Assembly: GCA_023406985.1 (NCBI GenBank)
Contig: JAEXTK010000033.1
Coordinates: 1-38,316, forward strand
DNA length: 38,316 nucleotides
Direction: 5' to 3'
DNA from: Spirochaetota bacterium
GTDB lineage: Bacteria; Spirochaetota; Spirochaetia; Treponematales; Breznakiellaceae
The first letter of the stretch is position 1; every line of letters begins with the position of its first letter. The notes beneath the pieces are model-generated. The model was not told where the DNA came from and did not search any database. It saw only the letters and a list, made by a program, of their open reading frames with translations. This document shows positions 22,880 to 30,122 of the stretch, in pieces. Both the position numbers and the translations under genes were made by a program.

Positions 22880-23419
22880 ATGTCGCGTATCGGAAAGATT
22901 CCGGTCAAGATTCCGCAGGGCGTGAAAGTCGCCGTCGGCGCCGACACCATCACGGTGGAAGGCCCGAAGGGGAAGTTGACCCAGCAGTACCATCCCGTCG
23001 TCACGTTCAAGACCGAGGGGAGCGAGATCGTCGTAGGCCGCGCCAATGACGAAAAGCAGACGCGGGCTTTCCATGGCCTCTATCGTAACCTGCTCAACAA
23101 CATGGTCATCGGCGTGTCGGCCGGCTTCAGCCGCGCGCTCATCATCACCGGCGTCGGTTTCCGCGCCGAGGTGAAGGGCGAGATACTCACGATGAACTTG
23201 GGCTACTCGAACGATATCAACGTTCTCGTGCCCAAGGGCCTGTCGGTCACCGCGGACGCGAACGGAAAGGTCGTCGTCAGCGGCATCGACAAGCAGCGGG
23301 TCGGCGAGTTCGCCTCCCAGATCCGGAAACTCCGCTTGCCCGAACCGTACAAGGGCAAGGGCATCCGGTATGAGGACGAGACCATCAGAAGGAAAGTCGG
23401 CAAGTCCGGCGTGAAATAA
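22880..23419 (+). CDS. rplF: Large ribosomal subunit protein uL6
   Basis: The 179-residue protein has two repeated alpha/beta domains. It begins MSRIGKIPVKIPQGVKV and contains GPKGKLTQQYHP, and ends with the LPEPYKGKGIRYEDETIRRKVGKSG signature near the sarcin-ricin loop. It is ten bases after rpsH and eleven before rplR, with short ribosome-binding sites in each gap. Confidence 0.98.
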   Translation: MSRIGKIPVKIPQGVKVAVGADTITVEGPKGKLTQQYHPVVTFKTEGSEIVVGRANDEKQTRAFHGLYRNLLNNMVIGVSAGFSRALIITGVGFRAEVKGEILTMNLGYSNDINVLVPKGLSVTADANGKVVVSGIDKQRVGEFASQIRKLRLPEPYKGKGIRYEDETIRRKVGKSGVK

Positions 23420-23430
23420 GGCAGCAATAT

Positions 23431-23793
23431 ATGATGCGGAAACTGGTCGAAAAAGACAGGAAGCGGCTCAAGAGGAAGGTCCACATCCGCAAGCGGATCG
23501 CCGGAACCGCCGAGAAGCCGCGCATGAGCGTGTTCAAGAGCAATCGCTCTCTGTACGTTCAGGTGATCGACGATGGCGTCGGCAATACCCTCGCGTCCGC
23601 CTCCACGCTGGAGAAGGACCTCAAGGACATCAAGCGCGATGTCGAGGGCGCCGGAAAGCTCGGCGAGATCATGGGTAAGCGTCTCCTGGAGAAGAACATC
23701 AAGACGGTGGTGTTCGATCGGAACGGCTACCTCTACCACGGCATCGTCAAGGCGATCGCCGACGGCGCCCGGAAAGCCGGGATCCAGTTCTAG
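23431..23793 (+). CDS. rplR: Large ribosomal subunit protein uL18
   Basis: The 120-residue protein has the basic start KRLKRKVHIRKRIAGTAEKPRMSVFKSNRSLYVQVIDD and the C-terminal NIKTVVFDRNGYLYHGIVKAIADGARKAGIQF, which identify L18. It binds 5S rRNA with L5 and L25. Two consecutive ATG codons (23431 and 23434) could each start it. The first is given, and the difference is one residue. Confidence 0.97.
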   Translation: MMRKLVEKDRKRLKRKVHIRKRIAGTAEKPRMSVFKSNRSLYVQVIDDGVGNTLASASTLEKDLKDIKRDVEGAGKLGEIMGKRLLEKNIKTVVFDRNGYLYHGIVKAIADGARKAGIQF

Positions 23794-23801
23794 GGGGCGA
23801 A

Positions 23802-24329
23802 ATGGACCACTCAAGAGATCGAGATAGAGATAGGGGTCGGGACTACCAGGAGAAGGAGTTCGTCGAGAAGCTCGTCAAGCTGAACCGGACGGCGAAAGTC
23901 GTCAAGGGCGGCCGCCGCTTCTCCTTCTCCGCCCTCACGGTCGTCGGCGATCGCAAGGGTAACGTCGGCTACGGTTTCGGCAAGGCGAACGACGTCGCCG
24001 AGGCGATCCGCAAGAGCATCGACAAGGCGAAGCGGAACATGGTGAAGCTTCCCGTGAAGAACGGGACGATTCCCCACGAGGTCCAGGCGGAGTTCAAGAG
24101 CTCCTGCGTGCTCCTCAAGCCCGCCTGTTCGGGTACCGGCATCATCGCCGGAGGTCCCGTGCGCGCCATCATGGAAGCGGGCGGCGTCACCGACGTGCTC
24201 AGCAAATCCATCGGGGCGAGCAACCAGATCAACGTGATCAAGGCGACCTTCGAATGCATCGCGGGCATGATGGACGCCAAGGCCGTCGCCAAGAACCGGG
24301 GCAAGGCCCTGAAGGACTTGTGGGGTTGA
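23802..24329 (+). CDS. rpsE: Small ribosomal subunit protein uS5 with an Arg-Asp repeat N-terminus
   Basis: The 175-residue product has the S5 double-stranded-RNA-binding domain (EKLVKLNRTAKVVKGGRRFSFSALTVVGD...GYGFGKANDVAEAI) and the C-terminal S5 domain with GTGIIAGGPVRAIMEAGGVTDVLSKS. Before the core lies a low-complexity segment, SRDRDRDRGRD (residues 4-14), encoded with AGA, CGA and GAT codons that the neighbouring genes mostly avoid. S5 takes part in translational fidelity and mRNA entry. Its role in the cluster is otherwise ordinary. Confidence 0.97.
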   Translation: MDHSRDRDRDRGRDYQEKEFVEKLVKLNRTAKVVKGGRRFSFSALTVVGDRKGNVGYGFGKANDVAEAIRKSIDKAKRNMVKLPVKNGTIPHEVQAEFKSSCVLLKPACSGTGIIAGGPVRAIMEAGGVTDVLSKSIGASNQINVIKATFECIAGMMDAKAVAKNRGKALKDLWG

Positions 24330-24334
24330 TCGAT

Positions 24335-24526
24335 ATGGCCACGAACAAGAAAATCAGAATCCGCCTCGTGCGGAGCACCATCGGTACGCTACCCGCCCAG
24401 CGGGCGACCGTCAGGGCCCTTGGGCTCCGGAAGATCGGCTCCAGTACCGAAAAGGATACCAGTCCGGCCATCCTCGGCATGGTCCGCGCGGTTTCTCATC
24501 TGGTCGCCGTTGAGGAGATCAAGTAG
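24335..24526 (+). CDS. rpmD: Large ribosomal subunit protein uL30
   Basis: The 63-residue product has the L30 pattern: KIRIRLVRSTIGTLPAQRATVRALGLRKIGSSTEKDTSPAILGMVRAVSHLVAVEE. It binds 23S rRNA near the 5S region. It lies five bases after rpsE, and its stop codon is immediately followed by the rplO ATG, so the two are tightly coupled. An antisense frame here is a shadow. Confidence 0.96.
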   Translation: MATNKKIRIRLVRSTIGTLPAQRATVRALGLRKIGSSTEKDTSPAILGMVRAVSHLVAVEEIK

Positions 24527-24979
24527 ATGTCCGATTTTAACTTGCACGCCCCCGAGGGCGCCAACAAAAAGAAGAAGATCGTCGGCCGCGGCCAGGGTTC
24601 CGGACTCGGAACCACGGCGGGCCGCGGTAATAAGGGACAGCAATCGCGTTCCGGCGGAAAGACCTACGTCGGCTTCGAGGGCGGCCAGATGCCGCTCTAC
24701 CGCCGCCTGGCTCACCGCGGATTCTCGAACTACCCCTTCCGGAAAGAGTTCCAGGTCGTGAACCTCGGAGAGATCGGGAAGCGTTACGCCGACGGCGAGA
24801 CCGTCGACGCGGCGAGCCTGGTCCAGAAGGGGCTCGTGAAGGGCGCCGCTCCGGTCAAGGTCCTCGGCGACGGGGAATTCACCAAGAAACTCACCTTCAA
24901 GGTCGAGGCGATTTCCGCTTCGGCCAAGGAGAAGATCGAGAAGGCGGGCGGCTCAGTAGCCGTCTCCGCCGACGCCTAA
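24527..24979 (+). CDS. rplO: Large ribosomal subunit protein uL15
   Basis: The 150-residue protein shows the Gly/Arg-rich N-terminus GRGQGSGLGTTAGRGNKGQQSRSGG, the GFEGGQMPLYRRLAHRGF motif, and a C-terminal domain ending AGGSVAVSADA. L15 is a late 50S assembly protein that spreads through 23S rRNA. The ATG directly abuts the rpmD stop, and its ribosome-binding site GAGGAG is inside rpmD. secY follows after 24 bases, as in most bacteria. Confidence 0.97.
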   Translation: MSDFNLHAPEGANKKKKIVGRGQGSGLGTTAGRGNKGQQSRSGGKTYVGFEGGQMPLYRRLAHRGFSNYPFRKEFQVVNLGEIGKRYADGETVDAASLVQKGLVKGAAPVKVLGDGEFTKKLTFKVEAISASAKEKIEKAGGSVAVSADA

Positions 24980-25003
24980 TGCGGGCGAGGCGGGGAACGT
25001 TCC

Positions 25004-26320
25004 ATGGCTAATCCGTTGGTCGGTATCTTCAGGGTCAAGGAGCTCCGAGAGCGCGTGCTCTTCACGATGCTGATGCTCATCGTTTTCCGCCTCGGCGCGG
25101 TTCTTCCGATTCCGGGCATCAACATCAATGCGCTGAAGGCGTATTTCGCCGCGCAACAGCAGTCGGGTAACGCCATCGTCGATTACCTCGACTTCTTTGC
25201 CGGCGGCGCGTTCTCCAATTTCTCGGTCTTCATGCTCGGCATCATGCCCTACATCTCGATGTCGATCATCATGCAGCTCTTCCTCATCATCTTCCCTAGC
25301 CTCAAAAAGATCTCGGAAGAGGAAGGCGGCAAGAAAAAGATCCAGATGTATCAGAGGGTCGGTACGATCGTCGTGAGCCTCATCCAGTCCTACACCGTCA
25401 CGGTGTGGGCGGATCGGATCCCGAACGCGGTCACCATGTCCCGGCTCCCCTATACGCTGATCGCCATGCTCACCGTCACGACCGGAACCATGTTCCTCAT
25501 GTGGATGGGAGAGCAGATCACCAAGCGCGGTATCGGTAACGGCGTCTCGCTCCTGATCTTCGCGGGTATCGTCGCCCGCCTGCCCCACGCGCTCTGGGAA
25601 CTGGGCCAGAAGGTCCAGAACCGTGAGCTCAACCCGGTTTTCGTGATCGTGGTCTTCGCGATGTTCGCGGCTATCGTCGCGTTGGTCGTGTTCGAGCAGC
25701 AGGGTCAGCGCAAGATTCCGGTCCACTACGCCAAGCGCGTCGTGGGCAGGAAGATGTACGGCGCCCAGAACACGTACATCCCGTTCAAGATCAATCCGTC
25801 GGGCGTCATTCCGGTCATCTTCGCCTCGTCGATCCTGACCTTCCCGCTCCAGATCGCTTCGAGCGTGGGCGGTAACGTGAAGTGGCTCGCCGCGGTGGCG
25901 CATTTCCTGCAGCCCCACGGACTCTGGTACAACGTGTTCTACACCCTGCTCATCATCTTCTTCGCGTATTTCTATACGCAGGTGACGCTCAATCCTACGG
26001 AGATCGCCAAGAACATCCGTGAAAACGGCGGTTCCATTCCCGGTATCCGGACCGAGCGCATCGAGCAGTACATGATGGGCATCCTCAACAGGATCATCCT
26101 GCCGGGTTCGTTGTACCTCGCGGTGATCGCGGTGTTGCCCACCATCATCCAGACGTTGTTCAAGTTCCCGTCGTCCATCTCGTACCTGATGGGCGGCACC
26201 TCGCTCCTCATCCTGGTCGGCGTGGATCTGGATACGATGAGTCAGGTCGAGGCGTTGCTCAAGATGCACCACCACGAGGGCTTGACCAAGAAAGGTAAGA
26301 TCCGCGCCCGGAACCTGTAG
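25004..26320 (+). CDS. secY: Protein translocase channel subunit SecY
   Basis: The 438-residue protein has about ten membrane helices. Signatures are the plug region LDFFAGGAFSNFSVFMLGIMPYISMSIIMQL, KRGIGNGVSLLIFAGI, the cytosolic loop VVFEQQGQRKIPVHYAKRVVGRKMYG that contacts SecA and ribosomes, and NPTEIAKNIRENGGSIPGIR. It forms the inner-membrane export pore with SecE (encoded at 1766) and SecG. In many bacteria adk, map and infA follow; here a 164-base gap leads directly to rpmJ. Confidence 0.98.
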   Translation: MANPLVGIFRVKELRERVLFTMLMLIVFRLGAVLPIPGININALKAYFAAQQQSGNAIVDYLDFFAGGAFSNFSVFMLGIMPYISMSIIMQLFLIIFPSLKKISEEEGGKKKIQMYQRVGTIVVSLIQSYTVTVWADRIPNAVTMSRLPYTLIAMLTVTTGTMFLMWMGEQITKRGIGNGVSLLIFAGIVARLPHALWELGQKVQNRELNPVFVIVVFAMFAAIVALVVFEQQGQRKIPVHYAKRVVGRKMYGAQNTYIPFKINPSGVIPVIFASSILTFPLQIASSVGGNVKWLAAVAHFLQPHGLWYNVFYTLLIIFFAYFYTQVTLNPTEIAKNIRENGGSIPGIRTERIEQYMMGILNRIILPGSLYLAVIAVLPTIIQTLFKFPSSISYLMGGTSLLILVGVDLDTMSQVEALLKMHHHEGLTKKGKIRARNL

Positions 26321-26349
26321 GTCGGCGGCGCGGAACTGAGGTTATCGCC

Positions 26350-26373
26350 GGTGCCGTCCTTCGGGGCGGCGCC
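26350..26373 (+). promoter_or_regulatory. UUCG-capped hairpin in the secY-rpmJ gap
   Basis: GGTGCCGTCC (26350-26359) pairs with GGGCGGCGCC (26364-26373) with two G-T pairs around a TTCG tetraloop. No T-run follows. It is the only strong hairpin in the spc-alpha half and marks the junction between the secY and alpha sections, in a 164-base gap without a clear promoter. Confidence 0.5.
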
Positions 26374-26484
26374 ACTAGGCGAAACCCATGAAATTCGTTT
26401 TAATGTCCGGACGGGTCGACGCCCACCCCTTTGTACGAGACGTCGGTTCGGAACGGTCAATCGGATTGGAAGGGAGAGAGTAGG

Positions 26485-26598
26485 ATGAAAGTCCGAACGA
26501 GCGTGAAGCCCATCTGCGATAAATGCAAGGTCATCAAGCGGAACGGCATTATCCGCATCATTTGCCAGAACCCGAAGCACAAGCAGCGACAGGGTTGA
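26485..26598 (+). CDS. rpmJ: Large ribosomal subunit protein bL36, zinc type
   Basis: This 37-residue protein, MKVRTSVKPICDKCKVIKRN and on to KHKQRQG, is the zinc-binding bL36. The ligands are Cys11, Cys14, Cys27 and His32. It packs against 23S rRNA near the L7/L12 stalk base. It is below normal ORF-calling length. GGGAGAG precedes it, and rpsM follows 14 bases later, the conserved rpmJ-rpsM order. Confidence 0.97.
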   Translation: MKVRTSVKPICDKCKVIKRNGIIRIICQNPKHKQRQG

Positions 26599-26612
26599 GG
26601 AGGTAAACCGCA

Positions 26613-26978
26613 ATGGCACGTATAGCGGGAGTAGACCTCCCCAACAAGCACGTCAATATCGCGCTTACGTACATCTACGGTATCGGCCGTTCCAGCGCCG
26701 ATGCGATTTGCGAGAAGTCCAAAGTCGATCCGATGCGGATGATGAACGACCTTTCGCAGGAAGAGCTCAGCGAGCTCCGTCAGCTCATCGAGAATGAGTA
26801 CAAGGTGGAGGGCCGTCTGCGCACGGAGATCGCCCTCAACATCAAGCGGCTCATGGACATCGGTTGCTATCGCGGCCTCAGGCACCGTAAAGGTCTGCCC
26901 GTACGCGGTCAGCGGACGCGCACGAACGCGCGCACGCGGAAGGGCAAGAAGAAGACGGTCGCCGGGAAGAAGAAGTAG
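26613..26978 (+). CDS. rpsM: Small ribosomal subunit protein uS13
   Basis: The 121-residue product begins MARIAGVDLPNKHVNIALTYIYGIGR and contains RLMDIGCYRGLRHRKGLPVRGQRTRTNARTRKG, with a basic tail that reaches the P-site tRNA. S13 forms head bridges B1a/B1b with the 50S subunit. GAGGTAAACC lies upstream. It opens the classical alpha section rpsM-rpsK-rpsD-rpoA-rplQ. Confidence 0.98.
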   Translation: MARIAGVDLPNKHVNIALTYIYGIGRSSADAICEKSKVDPMRMMNDLSQEELSELRQLIENEYKVEGRLRTEIALNIKRLMDIGCYRGLRHRKGLPVRGQRTRTNARTRKGKKKTVAGKKK

Positions 26979-26995
26979 GCGGAGGTAGGTAAACC

Positions 26996-27382
26996 GTGGC
27001 TGAAGCTAAGACGAAGAAGCGGAAAGAGAAGAAGTCCGTATACGAAGGGAACGTCTATATCCAGGCGACGTTCAATAACACGATCGTCACGATCACCGAC
27101 CTCATGGGCAACGCCCTCTCTTGGGCCAGCTCGGGAGGCCTCGGGTTCCGCGGCGCGAAGAAGTCTACCCCGTTCGCCGCGCAGACCGTGACCGACACCG
27201 CCGCCCAGAAGGCGCTCCAGTACGGCCTCCGCGAAGTGCACGTATTCGTGAAGGGCCCGGGGATCGGCCGCGAATCGGCGATCCGTCAGCTCGGCGCCCT
27301 CGGCATCAAGGTGAAGTCCATCAGCGACGTCACTCCGATCCCGCACAACGGCTGCCGGCCCCGCAAGACGCGGCGCATCTGA
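26996..27382 (+). CDS. rpsK: Small ribosomal subunit protein uS11
   Basis: The 128-residue protein starts from GTG with GGAGGTAGG upstream. It carries the S11 core: NVYIQATFNNTIVTITDLMGN, WASSGGLGFRGAKKSTPFAAQ, GPGIGRESAIRQLGALGIKVKSISDVTPIPHNGCRPRKTRR. It lies at the 30S platform near the mRNA exit, adjacent to S7. The N-terminus is short and lysine-rich. Confidence 0.98.
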   Translation: MAEAKTKKRKEKKSVYEGNVYIQATFNNTIVTITDLMGNALSWASSGGLGFRGAKKSTPFAAQTVTDTAAQKALQYGLREVHVFVKGPGIGRESAIRQLGALGIKVKSISDVTPIPHNGCRPRKTRRI

Positions 27383-27399
27383 GAGGGGGAAAGAACAGT

Positions 27400-28035
27400 A
27401 TGGCACGATATACGGGACCGGTTTGCCGGCTTTGCCGCACCGAACAGAAAAAGCTTTTCCTCAAGGGCGATCGCTGCAAGAGCGACAAGTGCCCGATCAA
27501 CCGCAAGCGCCCCGCGCCCGGTAAGGACCCCAAGGCCCGGACCGGCAAGCGGTCGGACTACGGAATGCAGCTTCGCGAGAAGCAGAAACTCAAGAGGATC
27601 TACGGAATGCAGGAAAAGCAGTTCGTGCTCTTCTTCGAGCGCGCGCTCCGCATGCCCGGCATCACCGGCGAGAACCTCTTCATGTTGCTCGAGCAGCGCT
27701 TGGACAACGTGGTGTATCGCATGCGCTTCGCGACCAGCCGAGCCCAGGCCCGGCAGTTCGTCCTGCATGGCCATTTCACGGTCAACGGCAAGGTCGTGGA
27801 CGTTCCCTCCTACCTCGTGAAGCCGAACGACGTCATCGAGGTGAAGGATTCCAGCAAGAACTTCGTCTTCATCAAGGAAGCTCTCAAGGAATTCGGGAAA
27901 GCGGGCGTCATGCCGTGGCTCCAGCTCGATCCCGACGCCATGAAGGGAACGTTCCTCGCGATACCGCGCCGCAGCGACGTCACGGACCTCGCGGACATCA
28001 AGGAACAGATGGTCGTCGAGCTCTATTCGAAATAA
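27400..28035 (+). CDS. rpsD: Small ribosomal subunit protein uS4, four-cysteine type
   Basis: The 211-residue product begins MARYTGPVCRLCRTEQKK. An N-terminal zinc knuckle is formed by Cys9, Cys12, Cys26 and Cys31. An S4 RNA-binding domain follows, with RLDNVVYRMRFATSRAQARQFVLHGHFTVNGKVVDVPSYLVKPND at roughly residues 98-142. S4 nucleates 30S assembly and in E. coli represses the alpha operon. The ATG at 27400 is used because S4 proteins begin MARY; the longer frame reads through rpsK. Confidence 0.97.
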   Translation: MARYTGPVCRLCRTEQKKLFLKGDRCKSDKCPINRKRPAPGKDPKARTGKRSDYGMQLREKQKLKRIYGMQEKQFVLFFERALRMPGITGENLFMLLEQRLDNVVYRMRFATSRAQARQFVLHGHFTVNGKVVDVPSYLVKPNDVIEVKDSSKNFVFIKEALKEFGKAGVMPWLQLDPDAMKGTFLAIPRRSDVTDLADIKEQMVVELYSK

Positions 28036-28044
28036 GGAGTCCCA

Positions 28045-29100
28045 ATGGCCCGAAAGAACCTGCTTAAAGGATTCAAGCGTCCGAAAGGCATCACCTTTGA
28101 GCACGGCGAGCTCAACCCGGATTACGGGAAGTTCATCGCCGCCCCCTTCGAACCAGGTTTCGGGACGACGGTCGGCAATACTTTGCGCCGGGTTCTCCTT
28201 TCCTCGATCCAGGGCTACGCCATCACGGCGGTCAAGATCACCTCGTACGACGCGGAGGGAGTTCCCCACGTCGTATCGAGCGAGTTCGAGACCATTCCGA
28301 ACATCGTGGAGGATACGCTCGAGGTCATCAACAACCTCAAGCAGATCCGCCTCCGGCTGCCCGATGAAGTCGAGCAGGAGACGCTGCTCTTTGAATGGAA
28401 GGGACAGTGCGAGGTTTCGAGCGACGATCTGGCTCGCCCGGGGCAGCTTGAGGTCTTGAGCCTCGGCCGCCACGTGATGACGCTCATGGCGGATGCCCGC
28501 GTCGAATTCGAGATCCAGGTCGACCTCGGCCGCGGGTACGTGCCCTCCGAGGTCAACGAGAAGTACATCGAGGTCATCGGGACCATCCCGATGGACGCGA
28601 TCTTCTCGCCGGTCAAGAAGGTGAAGTACGCCGTTGAGCCGACCCGCGTCGGGCAGCGGAGCGATTACGACAAGCTCGTGCTCGAGGTCTGGACCGACGG
28701 CACGATCAAGCCGGAGGACGCGCTCGCGGAGGCGGCGAAGATCGCGAAGGATCACTTCTCGGTCTTCATCAATTTCGATGAGAGCGATCTCGGCGCCGAC
28801 GAGGACCTCGACGAGGACGACGAGCGGATCAGGCAGATACTCAACACCCCGGTGGAAGAGTTGGAGCTGTCCGTACGTTCCTCGAACTGCCTCAAGAACG
28901 CCAATATCAAGACGATCGGGGAGCTGACCCGGAAGACGGAGGACGACATCGCCAAAACGAGGAACTTCGGTAAGAAGAGCCTCCAGGAGATCAAGGAGAA
29001 GCTCAAGGAGTGGAACCTGGGTCTCGGCATGAGCGATTATAGCGTCCTCAAGAATGCGGTGAAACTTACGCCGGAAAAGGAAGAAGAAGATGAAGCATAA
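28045..29100 (+). CDS. rpoA: RNA polymerase alpha subunit
   Basis: The 351-residue protein has the N-terminal dimerisation domain (GFGTTVGNTLRRVLLSSIQGYAI, residues about 39-61) and an acidic linker (SDLGADEDLDEDDE). The C-terminal domain has LSVRSSNCLKNANIKTIGEL and FGKKSLQEIKEKL. The Arg and Asn that contact UP-element DNA in E. coli (R265, N268) are conserved, so AT-rich UP elements could work here. The coding end overlaps the rplQ start by 11 bases. Confidence 0.98.
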   Translation: MARKNLLKGFKRPKGITFEHGELNPDYGKFIAAPFEPGFGTTVGNTLRRVLLSSIQGYAITAVKITSYDAEGVPHVVSSEFETIPNIVEDTLEVINNLKQIRLRLPDEVEQETLLFEWKGQCEVSSDDLARPGQLEVLSLGRHVMTLMADARVEFEIQVDLGRGYVPSEVNEKYIEVIGTIPMDAIFSPVKKVKYAVEPTRVGQRSDYDKLVLEVWTDGTIKPEDALAEAAKIAKDHFSVFINFDESDLGADEDLDEDDERIRQILNTPVEELELSVRSSNCLKNANIKTIGELTRKTEDDIAKTRNFGKKSLQEIKEKLKEWNLGLGMSDYSVLKNAVKLTPEKEEEDEA

Positions 29101-29677
29101 GATCGGCTTTAACCGCCTGGATCGTTCGGCGGCGCACCGGAAGGCCCTTCATCGCAGCATGGTCACATCCCTCTTCAGACACGAGCGGATCACGACGACC
29201 AAGGCGAAGGCCCTCGAGGTCCGTCGGACCGCTGAGAAGATGATCACGCGCGCCAAGGAAGATTCGGTGCACAATCGTCGCTTGATCGCGCGCCGTATCT
29301 ACGACGACGGCGTCGCGGCGAAGCTCTTCTCCGACATCGCCCTCCGCATGAAGGATCGTCCGGGCGGCTATACCCGGATCGTAAAGCTCGGCGAACGCGC
29401 CGGCGACGCGACCGAGATGGTCCTCCTTGAGCTCGTCGATTACAAGTTCGAGGAGAAGGCCAAGAAGCACCCGCAGAAAGCCGAGAAGAAGGCTCCGAAG
29501 GAAGAGGCCAAGGCCGCTTCCTCCAAGAAGGAGAGCGGCAAGAAGGCGGACGCCAAGAAGGCGGACGCCAAGAAGGCGGAAGCCAAGGCCGCCGGCGAGC
29601 CCAAGGCTCCGGCCGCGAAGAAGAGTCCGGCGAAGAAGAAGAGCGCCCCGGCGGCCGACGCCGCCGAGACGAAGTAA
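29090..29677 (+). CDS. rplQ: Large ribosomal subunit protein bL17 with a long Lys/Ala-rich tail
   Basis: The core, residues 1 to about 119, is normal bL17: MKHKIGFNRLDRSAAHRKALHRSM, LFRHERITTTKAKALEVRRTAEKMITRAKED, RIVKLGERAGDATEMVLLELVDY. A tail of about 75 residues follows, made almost only of Lys, Ala, Glu, Asp, Ser and Pro, with three KKADA-type repeats. The DNA shows the matching 15-base tandem repeat three times (29540-29584; the third copy differs at one base). The total of 195 residues greatly exceeds the usual 115-130. The tail resembles histone H1-like or bacterial AlaLys-rich nucleic-acid-binding tails and is probably disordered. Confidence 0.96.
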   Translation: MKHKIGFNRLDRSAAHRKALHRSMVTSLFRHERITTTKAKALEVRRTAEKMITRAKEDSVHNRRLIARRIYDDGVAAKLFSDIALRMKDRPGGYTRIVKLGERAGDATEMVLLELVDYKFEEKAKKHPQKAEKKAPKEEAKAASSKKESGKKADAKKADAKKAEAKAAGEPKAPAAKKSPAKKKSAPAADAAETK

Positions 29678-29691
29678 GGGGAGGACCGGAT

Positions 29692-29868
29692 ATGTCCAAG
29701 GCGCACAGAGGTAAAGGCATCCGCGAGCTCGCGGCTCACGGCCGGGGGAGCTGCCCCGTTTGCAAGCGCGACAACGTGAAGGTCCTCTACGAGCAGGAAA
29801 TCGCGGGCGCGAAGGTCAAGATCTGCAAGACCTGCAAGGCGGCGATCGCCAACGGCAAGGCCGTCTAA
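29692..29868 (+). CDS. Unrecognised 58-residue zinc-ribbon protein, last gene of the cluster
   Basis: I do not recognise this family. The frame has a good GGGGAGG ribosome-binding site and begins 14 bases after rplQ. It ends just before a strong terminator, so it is the last gene of the ribosomal transcript. The 58 residues are very basic. A glycine/arginine-rich N-terminus (MSKAHRGKGIRELAAHGRG) precedes a four-cysteine ribbon, Cys21/Cys24 (CPVC) and Cys45/Cys48 (CKTC), with 20 residues between the knuckles. Codon use matches the ribosomal genes. Position and composition suggest a ribosome- or rRNA-associated protein or a transcription accessory factor. It is too short for common ORF filters. 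Confidence 0.85.
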   Translation: MSKAHRGKGIRELAAHGRGSCPVCKRDNVKVLYEQEIAGAKVKICKTCKAAIANGKAV

Positions 29869-29889
29869 TCGTTCGTATCCCCGCGAAGG

Positions 29890-29922
29890 AACCGATCGGA
29901 GCAATCCGATCGGTTTTTTTTT
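29890..29922 (+). terminator. Rho-independent terminator of the ribosomal cluster
   Basis: AACCGATCGGA (29890-29900) pairs perfectly with TCCGATCGGTT (29905-29915) around a GCAA loop and runs into nine T residues (29914-29922). This is the first textbook intrinsic terminator after the start of the cluster at about 1.2 kb. Confidence 0.95.
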
Positions 29923-29939
29923 GCGTCCCGGTTCCATCG

Positions 29940-30045
29940 ATTAAATATTTATGCAGTTAATATACAAAATCCTGAATAAACGCATTGACAATGAAAAATA
30001 CGCTGCGTATGATCTCATATAAATTTATCACTACAAAAATGATAA
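29940..30045 (+). promoter_or_regulatory. Strong promoter, AT-rich upstream element and inverted repeat before livK
   Basis: TTGACA (29985-29990) and TATGAT (30008-30013) are separated by 17 bases, close to the sigma70 consensus. The preceding 45 bases are AT-rich in an otherwise GC-rich region, as expected for an UP element bound by the alpha C-terminal domain. Just beyond the likely start of transcription is an inverted repeat TTATCA-N9-TGATAA (30025-30045), a candidate operator. The 5' leader then holds a bulged hairpin around CCCGCCTTCC/GAAGGACGGG (about 30078-30102). Confidence 0.8.
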
Positions 30046-30122
30046 TTGTGTTCGGTTTGTTGAGAAGGGAGTTTCCCGCCTTCCATGGTGAAGGACGGGT
30101 AGTGTTCGAGACGGGGGAAAAG

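Noticed and set aside
26388..26483. 31-codon frame just upstream of rpmJ that could be a leader peptide
   Set aside because: There is no ribosome-binding site, its codons (TTA, GTA, CGA, TCA, AGA) are unlike the neighbours, and the peptide has no family features.
29985..30122. In-frame upstream extension of livK
   Set aside because: The promoter -10 lies inside it, so most of it is not transcribed. The lipoprotein signal peptide begins exactly at 30123.
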